DNA from: Oscillospiraceae bacterium
Lineage (GTDB): Bacteria; Bacillota; Clostridia; Oscillospirales; Ruminococcaceae
Length of the DNA stretch: 9,123 nucleotides
Assembly: GCA_014858325.1 (NCBI GenBank)
Contig: RKCM01000151.1
Span: 1 to 9,123 of the forward strand
Reading direction: 5' to 3'
The first letter of the stretch is position 1. Each line of letters begins with the position of its first letter. Under the pieces are notes generated by a model. The model saw nothing but the letters and a program-made list of their open reading frames with translations, was not told the origin of the DNA and did not search any database. Below are positions 1 to 5,383 of this stretch, one piece after another. The position numbers were made by a program, and so were the translations under genes.

Positions 1-21
1 TTTTTTTTTTTTTTTTTTTTT
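1..21. other. 21-base T homopolymer at the window edge
   Basis: An uninterrupted run of 21 T opens the window. It could be the U-tract of an intrinsic terminator for a gene to the left, whose stem would lie outside the window. It could also be a contig-edge artefact. No stem partner is visible inside the window. Runs this long are prone to length errors in sequencing and replication. Confidence 0.5.
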
Positions 22-67
22 GCGGGCTTTTCTTGTGCAACCTGCCTGTCTCTCCCTCGCAAACAGT

Positions 68-99
68 GCAGGAAACCGTCAAACTGCAAAAATTCCTGC
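68..99. promoter_or_regulatory. inverted repeat upstream of the ABC-importer promoter
   Basis: GCAGGAA (68-74) and TTCCTGC (93-99) are a perfect 7-base inverted repeat separated by 18 bases. The centre lies about 58 bases upstream of the predicted transcription start, a position typical of activator sites. The left arm can instead pair with CCTGCCTGT at 41-49, with one bulged T. No T-run follows, so it is not a terminator. Operator function is inferred from position alone. Confidence 0.3.
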
Positions 100-106
100 C
101 GGGGGC

Positions 107-135
107 TTGCAAAACGGCGGCGAATGCGCTATTCT
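107..135 (+). promoter_or_regulatory. predicted promoter of the amino acid ABC operon
   Basis: TTGCAA (107-112) and TATTCT (130-135) are separated by 17 bases. Each box matches the vegetative sigma consensus at four of six positions. Transcription would start near 142, leaving a leader of about 100 bases before the ATG at 243. That leader holds a 7-base direct repeat, TTTAGCA, at 146-152 and 154-160. I recognise no known riboswitch in it. Confidence 0.45.
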
Positions 136-242
136 ATGGGTACAGTTTAGCAATTTAGCATGGTAAAGCGGTGAAACGAAAACCGCCGGGCCGCCCCCGC
201 AGGGCAGCCGCCATGCGGAACAATCGAAGAGGGGTATATCTT

Positions 243-1082
243 ATGAAACGTTTGATCTCTGCATTTCTCGCGGGCGCTATGGCCCTGAGCCTGGCTGCCT
301 GCGGCGGCGCTGCCTCCACTTCCACCGCTGCTTCCGCTGCGTCCGGCACGGCGGCTTCTGCCTCCGCTGCCGCTGCCGACAGCGATCTGGCTTACCTGCA
401 GGCCAACGGCAAAATGGTCATTGGCTACACCGTCTACGAGCCCATGAACTACACCGATGCCGACGGCAATTTCACCGGCTTTGATACCGAGCTGGCCACC
501 GCCGTCTGCAAGAAGCTGGGTGTGGAGCCGGAGTTCGTGGAGATCAACTGGGATACCAAGGAGACCGAGCTGGCCGCCAAGAGCATCGACTGCATCTGGA
601 ACGGCCTGACCCTGACGCCCGACCGGGAGGAGAACATGGCCTGCACCAAGCCCTACGTCAAGAATGCGCAGGTCGTGGTGGTGAAGGACGGCACCGACTA
701 CACCTCCACCGCAGACCTCGTGGGCAAGACCGTCGTGGCCGAGGCCGGTTCCGCCGGTGAGACCACCATCCAGGAGGACGCAAACCTGTCTCAGGCCGAC
801 TACGTTTCCAAGAGCGTCCAGACCGACTGCCTGATGGAAGTGGCCGCCGGCACGGCCGATGCCGCCGTGCTGGACCTGACGCTGGCCTCTGCCATGATCG
901 GCGAGGGCACCGACTATGCCGGCCTGAAGATGGTGGATGAGCTGAACGTGGAAGAGTACGGCGTGGCGTTCCGCAAGGGCAGCGATGCTGCCGCCGCTGT
1001 GGACGAGGCTTTTGATGCGCTGAAGGCCGACGGCACCATGCAGGCTCTGGCTGAGAAGTACGACCTGACGCTGGCGGATTAA
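243..1082 (+). CDS. amino acid ABC transporter substrate-binding lipoprotein
   Basis: This is a family 3 extracellular solute-binding protein (279 aa). It captures a polar amino acid, possibly cystine or glutamine, outside the membrane and delivers it to the permease encoded next. The N-terminus is a lipoprotein signal: MKR, a hydrophobic core, then lipobox LAAC with the lipidated Cys at residue 20. A linker rich in Ala, Ser and Thr (about 21-45) follows. The binding fold begins near VIGYTVYEPMNY and carries the family hallmark WNGLTLTP at residues 119-126. The frame is open upstream to 171, but the ATG at 243 gives a proper signal peptide and has a purine-rich ribosome site (GAAGAGGGG) just upstream. 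The permease gene follows after 43 bases with no terminator. The family call is firm; the ligand cannot be read from the sequence. Confidence 0.93.
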   Translation: MKRLISAFLAGAMALSLAACGGAASTSTAASAASGTAASASAAAADSDLAYLQANGKMVIGYTVYEPMNYTDADGNFTGFDTELATAVCKKLGVEPEFVEINWDTKETELAAKSIDCIWNGLTLTPDREENMACTKPYVKNAQVVVVKDGTDYTSTADLVGKTVVAEAGSAGETTIQEDANLSQADYVSKSVQTDCLMEVAAGTADAAVLDLTLASAMIGEGTDYAGLKMVDELNVEEYGVAFRKGSDAAAAVDEAFDALKADGTMQALAEKYDLTLAD

Positions 1083-1125
1083 AAACCGGCAAAACGTAAA
1101 AACTTGACGGAATAACGATGGGTGT

Positions 1126-1785
1126 GTGTTTGTGTCTGTGATTCTTGAGCGCCTTTCCGGCGCATTCCTGCTCAACTGCGAGCTCTTTTTCTGGACATTG
1201 GTGTTCTCCCTGCCGCTGGGGCTGGTGGTGGCGTTTGGCTCCATGAGCCGCTGCGCTCCCCTGCGGGGCGTGGTCAAAACCTTCGTCTGGGTCATCCGCG
1301 GCACCCCGCTGATGCTCCAGATCATCGTCATCTATCTGGGCCCGGGCCTGCTGGGGTTTGAAAATCCCTGGCCCTCCGGCACCGGCGGCCGCCTGGTGGC
1401 GGCAGTGGTGGCCTTTGCCATCAACTACGCCTGCTACTTCTCCGAGATCTACCGGGGCGGCATCGAGGCTGTGCCCAAGGGCCAGACCGAGGCCGGGCAG
1501 GTGCTGGGCATGACGAAGAGCCAGATCTTCTTCCAGGTCACACTGCTGCAGGTGGTCAAGCGCATCCTGCCCCCCATGGGCAATGAGATCATCACCCTCG
1601 TCAAGGATACGTCGCTGGCCAACACCATCGCCAACAAGGAGATCATCATGATGGCAAAGGAATACAGCGCAAAGGGCCTCATCTGGCCGCTGTTTTCCAC
1701 GGCCATTTTCTTCCTCGTCTTCGTGGGCGCGCTGACGCTGCTGTTCGGCTGGGCCGAGAAGAAGATGGACTATTTCCGCTGCTGA
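1126..1785 (+). CDS. amino acid ABC transporter permease
   Basis: This is a HisM/GlnP-type membrane permease (219 aa) that forms the channel of the importer. Hydrophobic segments start near residues 15, 55, 90 and 185. The conserved RGTP motif is at 58-61. The cytoplasmic EAA loop that docks on the ATPase runs from about E107 (EIYRGGIEAVPKGQ) to 128. Length is normal for the family. The start is uncertain. GTG 1126 is used here, but in-frame GTG codons at 1132 and 1138 also exist and no strong ribosome site precedes any of them. An ATG at 1118, about 7 bases after a weak GACGGA, lies in another frame and stops after seven codons, with its TGA overlapping GTG 1138. Reinitiation coupling is therefore possible. 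The ATPase gene follows after 16 bases. Confidence 0.9.
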   Translation: MFVSVILERLSGAFLLNCELFFWTLVFSLPLGLVVAFGSMSRCAPLRGVVKTFVWVIRGTPLMLQIIVIYLGPGLLGFENPWPSGTGGRLVAAVVAFAINYACYFSEIYRGGIEAVPKGQTEAGQVLGMTKSQIFFQVTLLQVVKRILPPMGNEIITLVKDTSLANTIANKEIIMMAKEYSAKGLIWPLFSTAIFFLVFVGALTLLFGWAEKKMDYFRC

Positions 1786-1801
1786 GAAGGAGAAAAGGAT
1801 T

Positions 1802-2584
1802 ATGGCATTACTCGAAGCTTCCGGCATCGGGAAAAATTTTGGTGAGACCCATGTGCTGAAGGACATCTCCCTGACGCTGGAAAAAGGGGAGGCGCTGGCC
1901 ATCATCGGCTCCTCCGGCTCCGGCAAGACGACGCTGCTGCGCTGCCTGAACTTTCTGGAGCGGCCCGACACCGGCATCATCAAGGTGAACGGCGAGACCA
2001 TGTGGGACGCGGCCGACCCCGCCACCCAGAAGGAGAGCGAGGTGCGCAAAAAGCGGCTGCACTTTGGCCTGGTGTTCCAGAACTTCAACCTCTTCCCTCA
2101 GTACACCGCGCTGCAGAACGTGATGCTGGCGGGGGAGCTGCTGGCGAAGGAGCGGCCCGATTATAAGGCCAACCGCAAGGCCATCCACGCCGAGCTGGAA
2201 GCACAGGCCAAGGAGCTGCTGGCCCAGATGGGCCTGTCCGAGCGGGCGGGCCACTACCCCCACCAGCTTTCCGGCGGGCAGCAGCAGAGGGTGGCCATTG
2301 CCCGTGCGCTGGCGCTCCACCCGGACATCCTCTGCTTTGATGAGCCCACCTCGGCTCTGGACCCGGAGCTGACCGGCGAGGTCCTCCGCGTCCTGCGCGA
2401 TTTGGCCGACCGCAAGACCACCATGATCATCGTCACCCACGAGATGCACTTTGCCCGCGACGTGGCCGACCGCATCCTGTTCATGGATGGCGGCGTGGTG
2501 GTGGAGGAGGGCCCCGCGAAAGAGCTCATCGACCACCCCAAAGAGGAGCGCACCCGGCAGTTTCTGGCGCACTATTCCGAATGA
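1802..2584 (+). CDS. amino acid ABC transporter ATP-binding protein
   Basis: This is the cytoplasmic ATPase (260 aa) of the GlnQ/HisP class that powers the importer encoded by the two upstream genes. All nucleotide-binding motifs are intact: Walker A GSSGSGKTT (36-44), Q-loop Q93 in FQNFNLFPQ, signature LSGGQ (156-160), Walker B ending D180-E181, and switch histidine H213. The ATG at 1802 is preceded by AAGGAG at 1787-1792, giving 9-base spacing. About 15 residues between helix and sheet (near 69-85) are charged and slightly longer than in the simplest homologues, but nothing is broken. It is the last gene of the operon; a strong terminator begins eight bases after its stop codon. Substrate specificity sits in the binding protein, not here. 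Confidence 0.95.
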   Translation: MALLEASGIGKNFGETHVLKDISLTLEKGEALAIIGSSGSGKTTLLRCLNFLERPDTGIIKVNGETMWDAADPATQKESEVRKKRLHFGLVFQNFNLFPQYTALQNVMLAGELLAKERPDYKANRKAIHAELEAQAKELLAQMGLSERAGHYPHQLSGGQQQRVAIARALALHPDILCFDEPTSALDPELTGEVLRVLRDLADRKTTMIIVTHEMHFARDVADRILFMDGGVVVEEGPAKELIDHPKEERTRQFLAHYSE

Positions 2585-2591
2585 AAGCATT

Positions 2592-2630
2592 CGCCCCCGG
2601 AGAAGGTTGCATTTCCGGGGGCGTTTTTTT
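2592..2630 (+). terminator. intrinsic terminator closing the ABC operon
   Basis: CGCCCCCGGA (2592-2601) pairs perfectly with TCCGGGGGCG (2614-2623) across a 12-base loop. Seven T follow at 2624-2630. This is a textbook Rho-independent terminator right after the ATPase stop codon. Confidence 0.95.
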
Positions 2631-2678
2631 GCTCCATGCAGGAAAAATGCCCGGAAGACCGTTTTATGGAGTGAAAGG

Positions 2679-3572
2679 ATGTGGAACTTGATGAAACGGA
2701 AACGTTCTGCACGGAACCGCCGGGCCCGGCGGCGGGTGCTGCTGCTGTTGGTGGTGATTCTGGCGGTGCTGTTGCTGTGGCCCAGCCCGGTGGAATTGGA
2801 CAGCCTGACCAGCCCCAAGGCCATCTTGATGGAAGCTGACAGCGGGGAAGTGCTGGCAGAGAAAAAAGCCGATGACCCCATCTACCCGGCATCTATGACC
2901 AAAATGATGACGGCTCTTCTGACTCTTGAGGCAAACCCTGACCTGGATCAGCCTGTGATATTGCCGGAGGACATCTTCCCGGCGTTGCAGGCCGAGGGCG
3001 CGTCAATGGCAGGGTTTCGGCCCGGTGAGACGGCTGCCGTGCGGGACTTGTTATACGGTGCGCTTTTGCCTTCCGGCGCGGAGTGCTGCGAGGCGCTGGC
3101 ACGAGAGGTGAGCGGTTCGGAGGAAGCCTTTGTGGAACAAATGAACCAGAAGGCGGCAGAGCTGGGAATGCACTCCACCCACTTCTGCAATCCTACCGGC
3201 CTGCACGACCCGGAACATGTCTCCACCGTGCGGGATATGGCCCGGCTGCTGCGGGCTGCGATGCAGAACGAGAACTTTCGTGCCATCCTGAGCGCTAGGA
3301 GTTACACCGTCCCGGCGACAGATCTGCACCCGGAGGGCTTCACGATGACGAGCACCTTCTGGTCGGAGCTGGGCGATACCTCCTTGCGAAAGGGGAAGTT
3401 TCTGGGTGGCAAGACTGGCTACACCAGCGCGGCGGGGCTCTGCCTGGCCAGCACCGCACAGGTGAAGGAAAAACCGTATATTCTCGTCACAGCGGGTGCG
3501 CAGGGAAACCACGACACCGAGCCTTACCATATAGAAGATGCCGTCCGGGTCTACCGTCAGCTGGATCGCTGA
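2679..3572 (+). CDS. D-alanyl-D-alanine carboxypeptidase family protein (class A PBP5-like, S11)
   Basis: This looks like a penicillin-binding-protein-type DD-carboxypeptidase (297 aa) that trims the terminal D-Ala of peptidoglycan stem peptides outside the membrane. A very basic N-terminus (residues 5-19) and one hydrophobic segment (about 20-34) form a signal anchor. The active-site tetrad SMTK is at 72-75, with S72 the nucleophile, and KTG is at 245-247. The second motif, normally SxN, reads SGA (132-134). NPTGLHDPEH near 171-180 is typical of the family. There is no C-terminal PBP5 beta domain or amphipathic anchor, so it is a short, N-terminally anchored form. ATG 2679 has GGAG 7 bases upstream; ATG 2691 with GAAAGGA is an alternative that removes four residues. 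No promoter was recognised in the short gap after the terminator. Codon use is slightly less GC-biased than in neighbouring genes. Confidence 0.88.
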   Translation: MWNLMKRKRSARNRRARRRVLLLLVVILAVLLLWPSPVELDSLTSPKAILMEADSGEVLAEKKADDPIYPASMTKMMTALLTLEANPDLDQPVILPEDIFPALQAEGASMAGFRPGETAAVRDLLYGALLPSGAECCEALAREVSGSEEAFVEQMNQKAAELGMHSTHFCNPTGLHDPEHVSTVRDMARLLRAAMQNENFRAILSARSYTVPATDLHPEGFTMTSTFWSELGDTSLRKGKFLGGKTGYTSAAGLCLASTAQVKEKPYILVTAGAQGNHDTEPYHIEDAVRVYRQLDR

Positions 3573-3617
3573 GATGTGAGCAGAATCACTAAATTTTACA
3601 TCAAATGAATGGTAACG

Positions 3618-3639
3618 TTGTACAAGAAAAATTGTGCAA
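3618..3639. promoter_or_regulatory. repeated TTGTRCAA sites, possible operator for the MATE gene
   Basis: The perfect palindrome TTGTACAA (3618-3625) is followed 14 bases later by the near-copy TTGTGCAA (3632-3639). TTGCAA, the -35 box, follows at 3646-3651. Evenly spaced palindromic sites beside a promoter suggest a dimeric repressor such as a MarR- or TetR-type protein. No regulator gene is visible nearby. This is inference from pattern only. Confidence 0.3.
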
Positions 3640-3645
3640 ACCCTC

Positions 3646-3674
3646 TTGCAAAGCGGCAAGCAGCTGAGTATAAT
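3646..3674 (+). promoter_or_regulatory. predicted promoter of the MATE gene
   Basis: TTGCAA (3646-3651) and a perfect TATAAT (3669-3674) are 17 bases apart. Transcription would begin near 3681, at or next to an in-frame ATG (3682). A small inverted repeat, CTTGC/GCAAG (3645-3649 and 3656-3660), overlaps the -35 box. Confidence 0.65.
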
Positions 3675-3692
3675 ACCACTCATGAAACCCGC

Positions 3693-3726
3693 AAACGTCC
3701 TGCCTGGTGTCTGGCAGGGCGTTTTT
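3693..3726 (+). terminator. intrinsic terminator between the MATE promoter and its gene
   Basis: AAACGTCCTGCC (3693-3704) pairs with GGCAGGGCGTTT (3713-3724) across an 8-base loop, with one G-T wobble. A run of five T spans 3722-3726. It lies about 12 bases after the predicted MATE transcription start and 66 bases before the MATE ATG, so it could attenuate MATE expression. It could also simply end transcripts from the carboxypeptidase gene, which has no other visible terminator. Confidence 0.75.
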
Positions 3727-3792
3727 GTCGGCAAAAAACCGGCAAAGAAACAGGAAAAACACGAAAAGACCGCCCGTAGGAGGGGCTTTGGT

Positions 3793-5163
3793 ATGACGAA
3801 GGATATGACGCAGGGCAGCCCGCTCAAGCTGATCCTGGCTTTTGCGGTGCCGCTGATGCTGGGCAGTCTGTTCCAGCAGTTTTACAATCTGGCCGATACC
3901 ATCATCGTCGGCCGCTTTGTGGGCGTGGAAGCCCTGGCGGCGGTGGGCAGCGTGGGCGGCCTGAACTATCTGGTGCTGGGCTTTGTCAATGGCATTGCCT
4001 GCGGCTTCTCCATCCCCGTCTCGTGGACCTTCGGAGCCAAGGATTATGCTCAGATGCGCCGCTACACCGCCAACACCGTCTGGCTCAGCATCTTCTTTGC
4101 GGCGGTGCTCACCGTGGTCACGGTGGCCTTGACCCGGCTCATCCTCGTCTGGACCAACACCCCGGCCAACATCATCGATCTGGCGGATATCTACATCCGC
4201 ACCATCTTTGCGGGCATCCCGTTCACCCTCCTTTATAATGTCACCAGCGCGCTCATGCGGGCGCTGGGCGACAGCAAGCGGCCCCTGTACTTTTTGCTGG
4301 TGGCCAGCTTCCTCAACATCGCGCTGGATCTGGTCTGCATCATCGTCTTCCACATGGGCGTGTTTGGCGCGGCCTTTGCCACCGTGTTCAGCCAGGGCGT
4401 GGCGGGCCTGGGCAGCTTGTGGTACATCCTGCGCCACTACCCGGAGCTGAAGTGGAGCAAGGAGGAGGGCCGCCTCAGCCGGGAGCACTGCCTCAAGCTC
4501 TGCAACATGGGCATCCCCATGGGCCTGCAGTGCAGCATTACAGCCATCGGCAGCGTGGTACTGCAGGGGGCTGTCAACGGCCTGGGCAGCGACATCGTGG
4601 CGGCCCAGACCGCCGGCAGCAAGGCGGCGCAGTTCCTGGCCGTCCCGCTGGAGAGCATCGGCACGGCCATGACCACCTACGCCAGCCAGAACATCGGTGC
4701 CAACGACCTCAAGCGGGTGGACCGGGGCGTCAACACAGCCCTCGGCATCGGCACGGTGTACAGCATCGCATCCTTCCTCATCCTGCGCTTTGCGGATAAG
4801 CTCCTCATCGGCCTCTTCCTCGACGCGGGCGAAGTGGAGATCATGGCCAATGCCCAGAGCTTCATCTTCTGGAACAGTGTCTTCTACATCCCGCTGGCGG
4901 TCCTCATCATCTACCGCTATACCATTCAGGGCCTCGGCTACTCGGGCCTTGCCATGTTTGCGGGCGTGGCCGAGATGGTGGCCCGCGCCATGGTGGGCTT
5001 TTGGTTCGTGCCGCTGTGGGGCTACTTTGCGGCCTGCATCGCCAGCCCCGTGGCCTGGTTCTTCGCCTGCTTCTTCCTCATCCCGGCGTATTTTGTGGTG
5101 CGCAAGCGGCTGATGAACGAGAAAGCGAACGAGCAGGGGCGCGCCGTGAAAAATAGTTTGTGA
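3793..5163 (+). CDS. MATE family efflux transporter
   Basis: This is a multidrug and toxic compound extrusion transporter (456 aa), an inner-membrane antiporter that exports drugs or cationic metabolites using a Na+ or H+ gradient. The N-terminal signature MTKDMTQGSPLKLILAF, followed by FQQFYNLADTIIVGRFVG, is typical of the clostridial MATE group. Hydrophobic segments continue throughout, consistent with the usual 12 helices in two repeated halves; the second half begins around LCNMGIPMGLQC. The C-terminus is short and basic. ATG 3793 is chosen because TAGGAGGGG lies at 3777-3785 with 7-base spacing and the protein then aligns with the family start. The frame is open upstream through ATG 3682, which would add 37 mostly basic residues. 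The substrate cannot be told from the sequence. Confidence 0.93.
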   Translation: MTKDMTQGSPLKLILAFAVPLMLGSLFQQFYNLADTIIVGRFVGVEALAAVGSVGGLNYLVLGFVNGIACGFSIPVSWTFGAKDYAQMRRYTANTVWLSIFFAAVLTVVTVALTRLILVWTNTPANIIDLADIYIRTIFAGIPFTLLYNVTSALMRALGDSKRPLYFLLVASFLNIALDLVCIIVFHMGVFGAAFATVFSQGVAGLGSLWYILRHYPELKWSKEEGRLSREHCLKLCNMGIPMGLQCSITAIGSVVLQGAVNGLGSDIVAAQTAGSKAAQFLAVPLESIGTAMTTYASQNIGANDLKRVDRGVNTALGIGTVYSIASFLILRFADKLLIGLFLDAGEVEIMANAQSFIFWNSVFYIPLAVLIIYRYTIQGLGYSGLAMFAGVAEMVARAMVGFWFVPLWGYFAACIASPVAWFFACFFLIPAYFVVRKRLMNEKANEQGRAVKNSL

Positions 5164-5167
5164 GTTT

Positions 5168-5303
5168 AGAACCCTCTCAGTCAAAGCCTGACGGCTTTGC
5201 CAGCTCCCCCGAAGGAGGAGCTCATGCAGAACCTCGGATAGAGGCAGCATGACCTCGCCCTTTGGGAGAGGTGGCATCGCGCAGCGATGACGGAGAGGGT
5301 TCT
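5168..5303 (+). repeat. hairpin-rich repeat element, copy 1
   Basis: The element is bounded by an 11-base perfect inverted repeat, AGAACCCTCTC (5168-5178) and GAGAGGGTTCT (5293-5303). Inside are five hairpins: CAAAGCC/GGCTTTG (5182-5199); AGCTCCCCC/GGAGGAGCT with one mismatch (5202-5222); nested CATGC/GCATG and CCTC/GAGG (5223-5251); CCTCGCCC/GGGAGAGG with one mismatch (5253-5271); and CATCGC/GCGATG (5275-5289). A T-rich tract follows directly (5303-5313). It begins five bases after the MATE stop and may act as its terminator. It has no coding capacity and resembles a miniature inverted-repeat element or REP-like sequence. No clear target-site duplication is visible. Confidence 0.85.
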
Positions 5304-5319
5304 TTTTATTTTTCACAGA

Positions 5320-5348
5320 TTTACAAACGCCGCCAAAAACGCTATACT
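5320..5348 (+). promoter_or_regulatory. predicted promoter of recD2
   Basis: TTTACA (5320-5325) and TATACT (5343-5348) are 17 bases apart, each one base off consensus. Transcription would start near 5355, giving a leader of about 30 bases that carries AAAGGAGG at 5367-5374, nine bases before the ATG. Confidence 0.75.
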
Positions 5349-5383
5349 ATAAATAACTATGTGCCGAAAGGAGGCGAGGGAAC

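Noticed and set aside
171..242. Upstream in-frame extension of the binding protein
   Set aside because: It would place 24 mostly Arg, Pro and Ala residues before a clear lipoprotein signal peptide, while the ATG at 243 has its own ribosome site.
142..242. Possible riboswitch or T-box in the leader of the ABC operon
   Set aside because: There is no terminator hairpin with T-run, no T-box sequence and no recognisable aptamer core. Only short GC-rich stems such as CCGC/GCGG occur.
147..2881. Long minus-strand frames opposite the ABC operon (147-1331, 658-2088, 1808-2881)
   Set aside because: All lie antisense to well-supported genes, have biased low-complexity composition, and cross the operon junctions without respect to gene limits.
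3601..5316. 571-codon minus-strand frame opposite the MATE gene, starting in repeat copy 1
   Set aside because: It has the same shadow composition. Its first residues are just a translation of the repeat, and no promoter or ribosome site was found.
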